Assembly (NCBI RefSeq): GCF_003865135.1
Contig: NZ_BHZC01000001.1
Span: forward strand, 3,844,001 to 3,908,000
DNA length: 64,000 bases
Direction: 5' to 3'
Source of the DNA: Streptomyces chrestomyceticus JCM 4735
GTDB lineage: Bacteria; Actinomycetota; Actinomycetes; Streptomycetales; Streptomycetaceae
Shown: piece by piece, positions 39,580-49,079 of the stretch
How positions within the stretch are numbered: the first letter of the stretch is position 1
Layout of the letters: every line of letters begins with the position of its first letter
Notes under the pieces: model-generated
Databases searched by the model: none
What the model was told of the DNA's origin: nothing
The model's input: the letters and a program-made list of their open reading frames with translations, nothing else
Position numbers and translations under genes: made by a program

Positions 39580-39585
39580 TAGCCT
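39580..39585 (+). promoter_or_regulatory. -10 element for a leaderless DUF2771 transcript
   Basis: TAGCCT ends 6 nt before ATG 39592. Confidence 0.5.
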
Positions 39586-39591
39586 GCCCGC

Positions 39592-40104
39592 ATGACCGCG
39601 TTCTCTTCTTGGGGTACTGGCCGCCGCGCCGCTGCCGCCCTCGGTGCCGTGTCCCTGGGGCTCGTCACCCTCTCCGCCTGTGAGAAGCCGACTCCGCTCG
39701 CCACGGTGACCGCCGGCAAGGACACCGTGACCGCCGAGGCCGCCTGCTACGACGACGGCAAGGTGCTCGGCGATCTGGCCGCCAGCGACAAGAAGGCGCA
39801 GGCCGAGTTCACCAAGTGTCTGACCACCGAGCCGAAGAAGACGCTCACCGTGCACCCGGGCGAGAAGCTGCGCCTCGGTGTCGAGCCGGACGTGGCGGAG
39901 GACGGCTGGATCGCGCTGTCCAACAACAGCCCGATCACCAACGTCAGCAAGCAGACGTACCAGGTCGTCGCCAGCGCGGACCAGCTCTTCGTCAACCAGC
40001 AGACCCGCAGCCTGGCCGATTCCACCGTGGTGTCCGTCGTGGCCACCAAGGGCGGCAAGTACACGGGCGTGTGGAACGTCAAGCTCAAGCGCGCGGAATC
40101 CTGA
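39592..40104 (+). CDS. DUF2771 family lipoprotein
   Basis: Protein of 170 aa. The signal peptide (RRAAAALGAVSLGLVTLSAC) ends in a lipobox LSAC with the acylated Cys at residue 30. The mature part contains an Ig-like DUF2771 fold (LTVHPGEKLRLGVEPDVAEDGWIAL, GVWNVKLKRAES). There are two further Cys residues (EAACYDDG, FTKCLTT), likely a disulfide. It is anchored on the outer face of the membrane. The function is unknown; it sits between an MFS gene and mqnB. Confidence 0.85.
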   Translation: MTAFSSWGTGRRAAAALGAVSLGLVTLSACEKPTPLATVTAGKDTVTAEAACYDDGKVLGDLAASDKKAQAEFTKCLTTEPKKTLTVHPGEKLRLGVEPDVAEDGWIALSNNSPITNVSKQTYQVVASADQLFVNQQTRSLADSTVVSVVATKGGKYTGVWNVKLKRAES

Positions 40105-40140
40105 GTCCGCTGAGGTACGCGTGAGGCTGGTGGTGGTGAG

Positions 40141-40953
40141 GTGACCGTGACGCGGGTCCTGGTCGTCACCGCCGTCGCGGCCGAGCGCGACGCGGTGGTC
40201 GCGGGTGTGGCCGGTGACGGCGCCGCTGCCGGTGACAGCGGCGCGGAGATCGTCGCGCTGCCCGCGGGCGGCTACGCGCTGCACCGGGTACGGACGGCCG
40301 CGCCCACCGCGCCCGAGCGGGCCGGCGCGGTCCTCGACGTGCTCGCGGCCGGGGTCGGCCCGGCCGCCGCTGCCGCCGGTACGGCCACCGCGCTGACCGC
40401 CGGAATCTGTGCCGGAGCCGGTTACGACCTCGTCATCTCCGCCGGGATCGGCGGCGGTTTCGCCCCCGGCCCCGACACGGGCGGCCCCGGCGCCGCGGTC
40501 GGTTCCACCGTCGTCGCGGACGCGATCGTCGCCGCCGACCTGGGCGCCGAGACCCCGGACGGCTTCCTTCCGGTGACCGAACTCGGCTTCGGCACCGTCG
40601 TCCACACTCCGCCGCCGGCCCTCGTACGGGCCCTCGCCGCGGCCACCGGCGCCGCGTGCGGCCCGGTGCTCACCGCATCCACCGTGACCGGCAGCGCGGA
40701 GCACGCCGCGCGCCTCGCCGCGCGCCACCCGCGCGCCCTCGTCGAGGCGATGGAGGGCTTCGGTGTCGCCGAGGCCGCCGCCGCGCAGGGCCTGCCGGTG
40801 CTCGAAATCCGTACGGTCTCCAACCCCGTCGGCCCGCGTGACCGTGCCGCGTGGCGCATCGGGGAGGCGCTCGGCGCGCTCTCCGCCGCCTGCGCCGCGC
40901 TCCCCCGCGTCCTGGCGGCGGCCGGGGCCCCGACCTCCTGGAGGACGCCATGA
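40141..40953 (+). CDS. mqnB: Futalosine hydrolase
   Basis: Nucleoside-phosphorylase-fold hydrolase of 270 aa. In the futalosine menaquinone pathway it cleaves futalosine into hypoxanthine and dehypoxanthinyl futalosine. The fold is recognisable from VLVVTAVAAERDAV, LDVLAAGVGPAAAAAGTATAL, LVISAGIGGGF and the C-terminal VEAMEGFGVAEAAAAQGLPVLEIRTVSNPVG, which includes the purine/ribose contacts. Its stop overlaps the mqnD start (ATGA), a pathway link that fixes the assignment over other nucleosidases. GTG 40141 is the start. Confidence 0.93.
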   Translation: MTVTRVLVVTAVAAERDAVVAGVAGDGAAAGDSGAEIVALPAGGYALHRVRTAAPTAPERAGAVLDVLAAGVGPAAAAAGTATALTAGICAGAGYDLVISAGIGGGFAPGPDTGGPGAAVGSTVVADAIVAADLGAETPDGFLPVTELGFGTVVHTPPPALVRALAAATGAACGPVLTASTVTGSAEHAARLAARHPRALVEAMEGFGVAEAAAAQGLPVLEIRTVSNPVGPRDRAAWRIGEALGALSAACAALPRVLAAAGAPTSWRTP

Positions 40954-41801
40954 GCGACGCGCTCAAGATCGCCTATTCGCCGTGCCCGAACGACACCTTC
41001 GTCTTCCACGCGTGGGCGCACGGCAAGGTCCCTGGCGCCCCCGCGCTGGACGTCACCTTCGCCGACATCGACATCACGAACGGCATGGCCGAGCGCGGTG
41101 AGTTCGACATCTTGAAGGTGTCGTACGCGGTGCTGCCGTGGGTGCTGGAGGAGTACGCGCTGCTGCCCTGCGGCGGAGCGCTGGGGCGCGGCTGCGGCCC
41201 GCTGGTGCTCACCAAGGAGCCGGGCGAGGCCAAGGACCTGGCGGGCAAGACGGTGGCGGTGCCCAGCGAGCGCTCGACCGCGTACCTGCTGTTCCGGCTG
41301 TGGGCGGCGGAAGAGGTGCCGGGCGGCGTCGGCGAGGTGAAGGTGCTGCCGTTCGACGAGATCATGCCGGCCGTACGGGACGGCCGGGTGGACGCCGGGC
41401 TGGTCATCCACGAGGCCCGCTTCACGTACCAGAACTACGGCCTCGCCTGCCTCGCCGACATGGGCGAGCACTGGGAGCGCACGACCGGCCTGCCGATCCC
41501 GCTGGGCGCGATCATCGCCAAGCGCTCGCTGGGCGCCGAGCGGCTGCGTGAGCTGGCCGCGGCGGCCCGCGAGTCGGTACGGATGGCCTGGGACGACACC
41601 GAGGCGTCCCGCGCGTACGTGCTGGAGCACGCGCAGGAGATGGATCCGGCCGTCGCCGACCAGCACATCGGCCTGTACGTGAACGAGTTCACCGCCGACC
41701 TCGGCGAGAACGGCTACGCGGCCGTGCGCGGGCTGCTCACGCGCGCCGCGGCCGAGGGGCTCGTACCGCCCCTCGGCCGCGATGCGCTCAGCTTCGGCTG
41801 A
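40950..41801 (+). CDS. mqnD: 1,4-dihydroxy-6-naphthoate synthase
   Basis: Enzyme of 283 aa with a periplasmic-binding-protein-like fold, converting cyclic dehypoxanthinyl futalosine to 1,4-dihydroxy-6-naphthoate. Signature segments are IAYSPCPNDTFVFHAW, DIDITNGMAERGEFDILKVSY, LGRGCGPLVL, VPSERSTAYLL and DAGLVIHEARFTYQNYGL. ATG 40950 has a full GGAGG 5 nt upstream and overlaps the mqnB stop. Length is normal. The gene ends 23 bp before the convergent cold-shock gene. Confidence 0.95.
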   Translation: MSDALKIAYSPCPNDTFVFHAWAHGKVPGAPALDVTFADIDITNGMAERGEFDILKVSYAVLPWVLEEYALLPCGGALGRGCGPLVLTKEPGEAKDLAGKTVAVPSERSTAYLLFRLWAAEEVPGGVGEVKVLPFDEIMPAVRDGRVDAGLVIHEARFTYQNYGLACLADMGEHWERTTGLPIPLGAIIAKRSLGAERLRELAAAARESVRMAWDDTEASRAYVLEHAQEMDPAVADQHIGLYVNEFTADLGENGYAAVRGLLTRAAAEGLVPPLGRDALSFG

Positions 41802-41802
41802 C

Positions 41803-41817
41803 CCGGGCCGCGCCCGG
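41803..41817. terminator. Short hairpin between mqnD and the cold-shock gene
   Basis: CCGGGC-cgc-GCCCGG, only 6 bp, in a 23-bp convergent gap. Confidence 0.4.
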
Positions 41818-41824
41818 CCGGCCG

Positions 41825-42208
41825 TCAGACGTCCAGTTGGTCGGCGACCGCCCGGAGCATGCCGGCGATCTTCGAGCCGTGCGCCTTGTCGGGGTAGCGG
41901 CCGCGCTCCAGTTGCTGGGTGACGCTCTCCAGGAGCGTGGTGAGGTCCTGCACGATCGACGCCAGCTCGTCCGGCTTGCGGCGCTGGGCCGCCGCCACCG
42001 ACGGCGCGGGGTCGAGGATCGTCACCGAAAGCGCCTGGTCACCGCGCTGGCCGGCCACTACGCCGAACTCGACGCGCTGGCCCGGCTTGAGTGCGTCCAC
42101 GCCGTCGGGCAGCACCGACGAGTGCACGAAGACGTCACCGCCGTCGTCGCGGGAGAGAAAGCCGAAGCCCTTCTCGCTGTTGAACCACTTGACCTTGCCG
42201 GTAGGCAC
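41825..42208 (-). CDS. Cold-shock domain protein with C-terminal extension
   Basis: Protein of 127 aa. The N-terminal cold-shock domain (residues 1-66) has [16 protein letters not shown] with RNP1 and DVFVHSSVL with RNP2, so it should bind single-stranded RNA/DNA. The last 60 residues ([26 protein letters not shown] and onward) form predicted helices and are absent from the ordinary 67-aa Csp proteins. GTG 42208 follows GAGGACAGAC. Confidence 0.92.
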   Translation of the reverse strand: MPTGKVKWFNSEKGFGFLSRDDGGDVFVHSSVLPDGVDALKPGQRVEFGVVAGQRGDQALSVTILDPAPSVAAAQRRKPDELASIVQDLTTLLESVTQQLERGRYPDKAHGSKIAGMLRAVADQLDV

Positions 42209-42402
42209 GTCTGTCCTCGTCCTCGTACTCGTCGGAAGACCACTGGGGTCTGGTTACGGTGTTTTCTGCGTCTTCTGCGGGAAAAAACAGCTCTGGATAG
42301 CAGTGCAGCGGGCCACCGGACCCGCCACCCCCCAAGGCTAATGGTCCGGTGCCCGGTGACAAGACGTCGCCGGGTGGTTCCTCCGCGCTTCTGGCCCGGA
42401 CT

Positions 42403-42408
42403 TACCCT
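42403..42408 (+). promoter_or_regulatory. -10 element for a leaderless small membrane protein gene
   Basis: TACCCT ends 6 nt before GTG 42415. Confidence 0.5.
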
Positions 42409-42414
42409 GGTCGT

Positions 42415-42653
42415 GTGTCTGACGAAACTCCCCAGGCCGGGGATCTGCTGGTCCGGATCGGCGCGATTGTTTTCCTGATTGGCGCGGTGGCCACTCTCGC
42501 CACCGTGACCCCGTTGTTCGTGGGGCCGATCCGCTGCCGTCCGTCTTCTACTGGGTCTGCATGCTGATGGGGGCCGGGTTCCTCATCGCCGGGGCCGGAG
42601 TGCTGCGTTCCGTCGCGGCGCAGCGCCGGCAGGCGAAGTCGTCCACGGCGTAG
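42415..42653 (+). pseudogene. Small two-helix membrane protein, one-base frameshift
   Basis: GTG 42415 opens VSDETPQAGDLLVRIGAIVF and a first helix (IGAIVFLIGAVATLATVTPLF). The frame then fails after FVG. Adding one G to the GGGG run at 42522-42525 gives ADPLPSVFYWVCMLMGAGFL, a second helix (MGAGFLIAGAGVL) and a basic tail ending at TAG 42653, 79 aa in all. The coherent second half argues that this is a sequencing error. The function is unknown. Confidence 0.7.
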
Positions 42654-42664
42654 CCGCCGGCGTC

Positions 42665-43342
42665 TTACGGAGCCGCGCGCCGCGCCCGCTCCGCCACGTA
42701 CCCCTCCAGCCAGGCCGGGAAGCCGGTCAGGTCGTCGAGGAGGACGTTGGCGCCGGCCGCGCGCAGTTCGTCCGCGTCGCACGGCCCGGTGGCCACGGCG
42801 ACGGACAGCGCGTCGGCGGTCTGCGCACCGCGTACGTCGCCGGTGTGGTCGCCGACGTAGACGGACGCGCCGTGCGCGCGCAGCGCCTCGGCCTTGGCCT
42901 CGGCCCACAGCGAGCCGATGACGGCGTCCGCGCCGATGTCCAGGTGCGCCAGGTGCAGCTTGGCGTTGGGCTCGTACTTCGCGGTGACCACGACCGCCCG
43001 CCCGCCGTGGCGCTGGACGGCGGCCACCGCCTCACGGGCGCCCGGCATCGCGAGCGTCCCGGTGATCGCGTGGGCCGGGTACAGCTCGCGGTACAGGTCA
43101 CTGACCTCCGCGACCCGCTCCTCGGGGAACCACCGGCGGATCTCCTGCTCCAGCGGCGGCCCGAGCCGGGTGATCGCCGCGTCCGCGTCGACGTACGTCC
43201 CCGTCGCGGCGGACAGCGCCTGGTAGGCCGCCTTGATGCCGGGGCGGGAGTCGATCAGCGTCATGTCCAGGTCGAAGCCGACCGTGAGCTGCTGCGAGGC
43301 CGTGGCGACCGTGGGATCGGGTACCGGGGTGTGCGAAGCCAT
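42665..43342 (-). CDS. HAD family phosphatase
   Basis: Haloacid dehalogenase-fold hydrolase of 225 aa. Motif I FDLDMTLIDSRPG (nucleophile Asp), motif II VVVTAKY (Thr), motif III Lys in WAEAKAEAL and motif IV GDHTGD are all present. A helical cap (about residues 40-100) marks subfamily I, similar to phosphoglycolate/pyrophosphatase PpaX types. ATG 43342 is preferred since CACAAT lies 7 nt upstream; ATG 43351 would add three residues. Substrate not predictable. Confidence 0.88.
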   Translation of the reverse strand: MASHTPVPDPTVATASQQLTVGFDLDMTLIDSRPGIKAAYQALSAATGTYVDADAAITRLGPPLEQEIRRWFPEERVAEVSDLYRELYPAHAITGTLAMPGAREAVAAVQRHGGRAVVVTAKYEPNAKLHLAHLDIGADAVIGSLWAEAKAEALRAHGASVYVGDHTGDVRGAQTADALSVAVATGPCDADELRAAGANVLLDDLTGFPAWLEGYVAERARRAAP

Positions 43343-43446
43343 GGTGGCCATTGTGGCCGATAACCGTGGAGGGCAGGACCTACACTGGCCCCGCCTGGCT
43401 CCGCCCCGCCCGCACGTGCCCCGCGACGCCCCCGCGAAGGGAACCG

Positions 43447-44472
43447 ATGCCGGTCGTCCGGTCCCGCAGCCCCAGAGCCCTCCTGGTGCGACGTCGCGCA
43501 GGCTGGGCGGCGGCGGTGCTCGCCCTGCTGCTGGCGGTGTTCCTCTCTCTCGCGGTCGGCAGCCGCCCACTGGCCCCGTCCGAAGTGGTCGACGCGCTGC
43601 TGTACGGCGGGGACGGCGACGCCGCGCAGGTGGTGCGCTTCCTGCGGCTGCCCCGCACGCTGACCGGCCTGCTGGTGGGCGCCGCGCTCGCCCTGGCGGG
43701 TACGGCCATGCAGGGCGTCACCCGTAATCCCATCGCCGACCCGGGTGTCCTCGGCATCAGCCAGGGTGCCTCGGTGGCTGTGGTCCTCGCGCTGTCCTTC
43801 CTGGGGGTGCACACCCTCGGCGGGTACGTCTGGTTCGCCTTCGTGGGCGCCGGGGCCGCCGCGGTCGCCGTGTACGCGATCGCGGCCGCCGGGCGGGGCG
43901 GCGCGACGCCGGTGAAGCTGGCGCTGTCCGGGGCGGCGGTCAACGCGCTGCTCGTCGCGGTGACGATGGCGGTACTGACGACGAAGGCCGCCGCGCTGGA
44001 CGAGTTCCGGTTCTGGCAGGTCGGCTCGCTGACCGGCCGGGACATCGAGGTCGTCGCGCGGATCTGGCCGTTCCTGCTGGCGGGCGCGGTGCTCGTGCTG
44101 TCCGCCGCGCGCGGCCTGGACGCCCTGGCGCTCGGTGACGACGTGGCCGAGGGGCTCGGGCAGAACGTCGCCGCGGTACGCGTCGTGGCCGGGCTCGGCG
44201 CGACCGTACTGACCGGCGCGGGCGTCGCGGCGGCCGGACCGATCGCCTTCGTCGGCCTGGCCGTACCGCATCTCGCCCGCGCCCTGGTGGGCGGCGGGCA
44301 CCGCCGGCTGCTGCCGATGGCGGCGCTGCTCGGCCCGGTCGTCGTGCTGGTCTCGGACACCGTCGGACGGGTGCTGTTCCCGCCGTCCGAGGTGCCGGCG
44401 GGCGTCATGACGGCGCTGATCGGCGTCCCGTTCCTGATCGCCCTCGTACGGCGGAAGGCGGTGCCCGCATGA
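43447..44472 (+). CDS. Iron-siderophore ABC transporter permease 1 (FecCD)
   Basis: Membrane permease of 341 aa with about nine to ten helices and the FecCD signatures RLPRTLTGLLVGAALALAGTAMQGVTRNPIADPGVLGISQGAS and GPIAFVGLAVPHLARAL. ATG 43447 follows GAAGGGA; longer open-frame starts are not supported. The stop overlaps the next permease (ATGA). It is the first gene of a four-gene importer operon. I see no DmdR/IdeR-type iron box in the 100 bp upstream, although TACACT at 43381 could be a -10. Confidence 0.93.
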   Translation: MPVVRSRSPRALLVRRRAGWAAAVLALLLAVFLSLAVGSRPLAPSEVVDALLYGGDGDAAQVVRFLRLPRTLTGLLVGAALALAGTAMQGVTRNPIADPGVLGISQGASVAVVLALSFLGVHTLGGYVWFAFVGAGAAAVAVYAIAAAGRGGATPVKLALSGAAVNALLVAVTMAVLTTKAAALDEFRFWQVGSLTGRDIEVVARIWPFLLAGAVLVLSAARGLDALALGDDVAEGLGQNVAAVRVVAGLGATVLTGAGVAAAGPIAFVGLAVPHLARALVGGGHRRLLPMAALLGPVVVLVSDTVGRVLFPPSEVPAGVMTALIGVPFLIALVRRKAVPA

Positions 44473-45556
44473 CGGCACCGGCCACCGGTCCCGGCGCGGC
44501 GGTACGGCACGGCCGTGCGCGGCCCGCCGGGTACGGCCTCGTGCGGGCCGGTCGCGGCTCCTTCCTCGTGCACCGGCGGGCAGCGGCCGTCGCCGGGGTG
44601 CTCGCCGTGCTGCTCGCCGCCGTCTGCCTGGCGTACCTGTGCGTCGGCGAGTCCTTCGTGGCCCCCGGCGAGGCCCTGAAGGCCGCTTTCGGGCAGCCGT
44701 CGTCCGCCGGGCTGGTCGTCGGGACGCTGCGGCTGCCCCGGATGGTGGTCGGGCTGCTGACCGGCGCGGCCTTCGGGTGGCGGGCGCGCTGATCCAGACC
44801 GTGGCCCGCAACCCGCTCGCCAGCCCCGACGTCATCGGCATCACCCAGGGCGCGAGCGCGCTGACGGTGGGCGCCATGACGTACGGCATCACCTCGTACG
44901 CCGTCCTGCCCTACCTGTCGGTCGCCGGCGGGGTCCTCGCCGCCGCCCTCGGCTACGTCTTCGCCTGGCGCGGCGGCCTGCACGCCACCCGCTTCGTCCT
45001 GATCGGCATCGGTTTCGCCGTCGCGCTGCGCTCGGTCACCCAGCTTTTCCTCACCAAGGGCGACTACACCGTGGCCCAGCAGGCGCAGGTGTGGCTGACC
45101 GGCTCGCTCAACGGGCGCGGCTGGGCCGAGGCCGCGCCGCTCGGCTGGGCGTTGCCGGCCCTGCTCCCCGCCGTCCTGTGGGCGGCCCGCGCCCAGCGCA
45201 CCGTCACGATGGACGACGGCACCGCGACCGCCCTCGGCGTACGGCTGAACCGCACCCGCCTCGGCCTGGCCGCGCTCGGCGTGGTGCTGGCGTCGATGGC
45301 GACCGGCGCGGCCGGACCGGTCGACTTCGTGGCCCTGCTCGCCCCGCAGACCGCCCGCCGCCTGACCCGTACGGCCCAGATACCGCTGCTGTGTTCGGCG
45401 CTGCTCGGGGCGGTCGTGGTCGTGCTGGGCGACCTGCTGGCCCGGAAGCTGCTCGCGCCGACCGAACTGCCGGTGGGGGTGCTGACCGCGGCCGTCGGCG
45501 CTCCGTACCTGATCCGTCTGATCATCCGTGGCCGGGCCGTGGGGGGACGCGCGTGA
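44469..45556 (+). pseudogene. Iron-siderophore ABC transporter permease 2 (FecCD), one-base frameshift
   Basis: Second FecCD permease, 362 aa after repair. The first frame ends shortly after [16 protein letters not shown]; the next frame carries [20 protein letters not shown] through the [17 protein letters not shown] and [19 protein letters not shown] signatures. One G added to the GGG run at 44775-44777 restores VAGALIQT. Both halves are conserved and the gene is the only second permease of the operon, so the lesion is more likely a base-calling error. ATGA/GTGA overlaps link it to its neighbours. Confidence 0.85.
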
Positions 45557-46434
45557 GCGAGGGCAGTGAGGGGAACGGGGGCAGCGGGAGCGGCGGGGAA
45601 GCGGCGGCCGCCGTGAGCCGTCTCGCGGCGCGGGACCTGACGCTCGCCTACGAGGACCGCACCGTCGTCGACGGCCTCGACCTCGACATCCCGCACGGCG
45701 CGGTCACCGTCGTCGTCGGCCCCAACGCCTGCGGCAAGTCCACGCTGCTGCGGGCGCTGGGCCGACTGCTCAAACCACGCCGCGGCGCGGTCCTGCTGGA
45801 CGGTACGGACCTGGCCCGCCTCCCCACCAGGAAGGTCGCCCGGTCGCTGGGGCTGCTGCCGCAGTCCCCGGTGGCGCCCGAGGCGATCACCGTCGCCGAC
45901 CTGGTCTCGCGGGGCCGCCAGCCGCACCAGCACTGGTGGCAGCAGTGGTCCGAGGCCGACGAACGGGCCGTCGCCGAGGCCATGGACCGTACGGACGTGA
46001 CGAAGCTGGCCGACCGGGCGGTGGACGAACTGTCCGGCGGGCAGCGGCAGCGGGTGTGGATCGCGATGGCGCTCGCGCAGGAGACCGGCCTGCTGCTCCT
46101 GGACGAACCGACGACCTACCTCGACATCGCGCACCAGGTCGAGGTGCTGGACCTGATCCGGCAGCTCAACCACGACCGGGGGCGCACCGTCGTCGCCGTC
46201 CTGCACGACCTCAACCAGGCCGCGCGCTACGCCGACCACCTCGTCGCGATGAAGCAAGGGCGCATCGTGGCACAGGGGCGCCCGGCAGCCGTCGTCACGG
46301 CGCACCTGGTGCGCGACGTGTTCGGGCTGGAGTCGGTGGTGGTACCGGACCCGGTGACGGGCTCGCCCCTGGTGGTGCCGGGGCGTCCTTGGCAGGCTCC
46401 GGGTGCGGCCGCCGCCGCGCCCGGGTCCGAGTGA
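45553..46434 (+). CDS. Iron-siderophore ABC transporter ATP-binding protein (FecE/FepC-like)
   Basis: ATPase of 293 aa with Walker [14 protein letters not shown], signature [17 protein letters not shown], Walker [13 protein letters not shown] and the switch His in VLHDLNQA. These match the iron-chelate subfamily. GTG 45553 overlaps the permease stop (GTGA); a Gly/Ser-rich N-terminal tail of 20 aa precedes the fold. Confidence 0.94.
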   Translation: MSEGSEGNGGSGSGGEAAAAVSRLAARDLTLAYEDRTVVDGLDLDIPHGAVTVVVGPNACGKSTLLRALGRLLKPRRGAVLLDGTDLARLPTRKVARSLGLLPQSPVAPEAITVADLVSRGRQPHQHWWQQWSEADERAVAEAMDRTDVTKLADRAVDELSGGQRQRVWIAMALAQETGLLLLDEPTTYLDIAHQVEVLDLIRQLNHDRGRTVVAVLHDLNQAARYADHLVAMKQGRIVAQGRPAAVVTAHLVRDVFGLESVVVPDPVTGSPLVVPGRPWQAPGAAAAAPGSE

Positions 46435-46465
46435 CCGCGCCGCTCCCCAGCCGAAAGGGCTTGTC

Positions 46466-47539
46466 ATGCCGCTCTCCGCAGTTCCCCGGCCGGTCCCGCG
46501 GGCCGGGCGACGCCGTGCCGCGCTCGCCGTGAGCTCCGCCCTGGCCGCTTCGGTGGCGCTGGCCGCCTGCGGGTCGTCCGGTACGGGTGGTTCCGGCGGT
46601 TCCAGGGGCTCCGGCTCCTCGGCGAGGGCGGCCGACTGTCCGGCCCAGCCCGCCACCACCTGGGCGCGGCCCGCGTCCGGCGCGGGACGGCACACGGTGC
46701 GTACGGCACAGGGCGAGGTGGAGGTGCCCAACACGCCGCGGCGGGTGGTGGTGCTGGACACCGCGGAGCTGGACTCAGCGATCACGCTCGGGGTCCAGCC
46801 GGTCGGCGCCACCCGCTCCGACGTGGCCGGCGGCTTCCTGGACTACCTGCCGAAGGACAAGCTCGCGGGCATCGAGGACGTCGGCAAGATCGGCGCGCCC
46901 AACCTGGAGGCGGTCGCCGCCCTGAAGCCCGACCTGATCCTCACCAGCAAGGTGCGCGACGGCGGGCGGTACGCGCAGCTCAAGGCCATCGCGCCCACGG
47001 TCATGACGGAGACCACCGGCTACCCGTGGAAGCAGAACTTCGCCACCCACGCCGACGCGCTGGGCAAGATCCCCGAGGCGAAGCGGGCGGTCGCCGCGTA
47101 CGAGGCCCACGCCCGGCGGGTCACCGCGGCGCTCGGCGGGGCCGCGGCCGCGCGGCGCACCACGACCAACGTCGTCCGCTTCGTCGAAGGCGCCGACACC
47201 CGCATCTACGGCTGCCGCAGCTACATCGGCACGATCCTGAACGACGTGGGAACCGGCCCGACCAGCGTGGCGCAGGACGCGCCGGACGGCATGATGGTCG
47301 AGGTCAGCGCCGAGCAGATCAACCGGGCCGACGCGGACGCGGTCTTCTACTCGGCGTACGGCAGCCCGGAGAAGTCCAAGGAGACGCAGGTCACCGGCGG
47401 CCCGCTGTGGAAGAACATGACGGCGGCCAAGAACGGCCGGACCTTCCGCGTCGACGACGAACTGTGGATTCAGGGCATCGGCTACACGGCGGCCGACAAG
47501 ATCCTGTCCCAGCTTCAGGGGAAGCTGGCGAAGAAGTAG
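46466..47539 (+). CDS. Iron-siderophore ABC transporter substrate-binding lipoprotein
   Basis: Extracytoplasmic binding protein of 357 aa. A twin-arginine-rich signal (RAGRRRAALAVSSALAASVA) ends in the lipobox LAAC, then a Gly/Ser linker. The periplasmic-binding domain starts at TAQGEVEVPNTPRRVVVLD and includes VGKIGAPNLEAVAALKPDLIL, typical of FecB/FhuD-like proteins. ATG 46466 follows GAAAGGG. It is the last gene of the importer operon; here it follows rather than precedes the permeases. The ligand is probably a siderophore, not identified. Confidence 0.93.
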   Translation: MPLSAVPRPVPRAGRRRAALAVSSALAASVALAACGSSGTGGSGGSRGSGSSARAADCPAQPATTWARPASGAGRHTVRTAQGEVEVPNTPRRVVVLDTAELDSAITLGVQPVGATRSDVAGGFLDYLPKDKLAGIEDVGKIGAPNLEAVAALKPDLILTSKVRDGGRYAQLKAIAPTVMTETTGYPWKQNFATHADALGKIPEAKRAVAAYEAHARRVTAALGGAAAARRTTTNVVRFVEGADTRIYGCRSYIGTILNDVGTGPTSVAQDAPDGMMVEVSAEQINRADADAVFYSAYGSPEKSKETQVTGGPLWKNMTAAKNGRTFRVDDELWIQGIGYTAADKILSQLQGKLAKK

Positions 47540-47542
47540 GCG

Positions 47543-47599
47543 GTGGCCGGGCGGGCGCGTCTCGTACGGCCCGGCCGTCCCGGAGGCCCCGCCCGCCAC
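47543..47599. terminator. Hairpin between importer operon and HAAS-like gene
   Basis: GTGGCCGGGCGGG pairs with CCCGCCCGCCAC with one bulged base, enclosing an internal GC-rich hairpin, in the convergent gap. Confidence 0.5.
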
Positions 47600-48912
47600 T
47601 CAGCGCGGCTGCCGCCGCATCCGCCACACCAGGAACAGGGCCGAGGCGACGGCCGCGACCCGGACCACCACCGGCAGCACCCCGGTCAGCTCCTGCCCCA
47701 GTTGCCCGTCGGCGATCGGCTCGCCCCACCGCCCGTCCACACGTCCCCACAGCCACACCACCAGCCCGCCGACGATCACCCCGGGCACCCCGAGCGCCGC
47801 GAACTTCGCCTCCCCGCGCGGCAGCCGCCGGGAGGTGTACGCGAGCACCCAGCCACCCGCGAGCGCCAGCCAGGACCCCAGCACCGCGCCCGCGACCAGC
47901 AGCAGGACGGCCAGCAGCAGGACCGGGCTGAGCGGCGGCCGCGCGGCCTGGACGTACTCCACCGGCTCGGGCTCCTCGGCGTACGGCTCCGGCGTGGCCG
48001 ACCGCCGGCGCCACGCGAGGACGCGCGGCAGCACCCGGGGCAGCACACCGGTGCGCGGCGCCTCGGCCGCCTCCTCGCCGTGCTCGCCGCCCGCGTCGGC
48101 GTCTTCCTCCTCGGCGTCGTCCGCCTCCCCGTCCTCGCCCCGCTCGCCCTTCTCCAGGGACAGCGGGCCGTCCTTCCGCTCGCCCGGCGGGCGCTCGCGG
48201 ATCTCGGGGATCTCGATGCCGCCGACGAAGCCGGGCACCGTCTCACTGGGTTCGTACGACCCGTACGGGCTGAACGGGCCGTCGTCCACGCGCCACCAGT
48301 CGGGCTCGTCGGCGCCCTCACCGAAGGCGACGGTGCTGTCGCCCAGCTCGTCGAAGCCCGCGAGGTGCGGCGGGGAGGCGGTCGGCGGCGGCTCCGGTTC
48401 CCGGGCGCGGGGGAACGGCGCTTGCCGTCGCGCGGCGCGGGGACCTTTCCGGCCAGGCCGCGCAGCCCTTCGCCGAGGCCGGACAGGCCGCCGCCCTTGG
48501 GGCCGCCGCCCTTGGGGCCGTCGTCCTTGGCGGGGCCGCCGTTTCGGTGCCCGGGAGCCTCCGTACCGCCCGCCTCACCGGACACGCCCGTACCGCCGCC
48601 CGTACCGAAGCGGCGCGCGGCCCCGCCCAGCTTGTCGCGCAGGCCCGGCCGCGTCGGCGGTTCCGCGGCGGCCTGCGGCGTCGGCGGAACGGACGCGCCG
48701 CCACCCGCCGCCGTCACCACCGCCTCGGGCGTACCGAGCCGGGCCAGCACGCGTCTCACCCCGGGCACGGTGTCCGGCTTCGCCGCGTCCACCTGCGCCC
48801 GCAGCTCGGCCACCAGGCGCATCCGCGCCCCGGAGGACAGCCCGCGCCGCTGGGCCAGATCACCGACCCGGCTCAGATAGTCAAAGACAAGCTGGTCGCT
48901 CTCGATCCCCAC
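47600..48912 (-). pseudogene. HAAS-domain-like membrane protein, one-base frameshift
   Basis: Protein of 437 aa after repair. The N-terminal helical segment (FDYLSRVGDLAQRRGLSSGARMRLVAELRAQVD..VRRVLARLGTPEAVV) resembles the HAAS signalling domain. A long disordered Gly/Lys/acidic middle follows, then three or four C-terminal helices (SPVLLLAVLLLVAGAVLGSWLA, FAALGVPGVIVGGLVVWLWG, VVVRVAAVASALFLVW). The frame breaks at the GGGGG run 48409-48413; one more base joins it to LAGFDELGDSTVAFGEGADEP. Start GTG 48912 has AGGGG upstream. The function is unknown; likely membrane-linked signalling. Confidence 0.78.
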
Positions 48913-49066
48913 GAAATCCCCTGTGGCACAGCCCGGTTCCTCCCGAGACCGTACCCCCGATCGACCCTCCTACGGGGGCGGCGGCGCCGACCGGTCCGCG
49001 CGGTCCGCGGACCCGGCGGCCGCCGGGTCGCACGGCGCCGCACCCGCCGACGTCACACGCCCCCGC

Positions 49067-49072
49067 TACCGT
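49067..49072 (+). promoter_or_regulatory. -10 element for the Helicase_C_3 gene
   Basis: TACCGT ends 7 nt before ATG 49080; no ribosome site is visible. Confidence 0.45.
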
Positions 49073-49079
49073 GTAGCGG

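Noticed and set aside
43343..43446. Iron box (DmdR/IdeR) controlling the siderophore importer
   Set aside because: No TTAGGTTAGGCTAACCTAA-like sequence is visible here.
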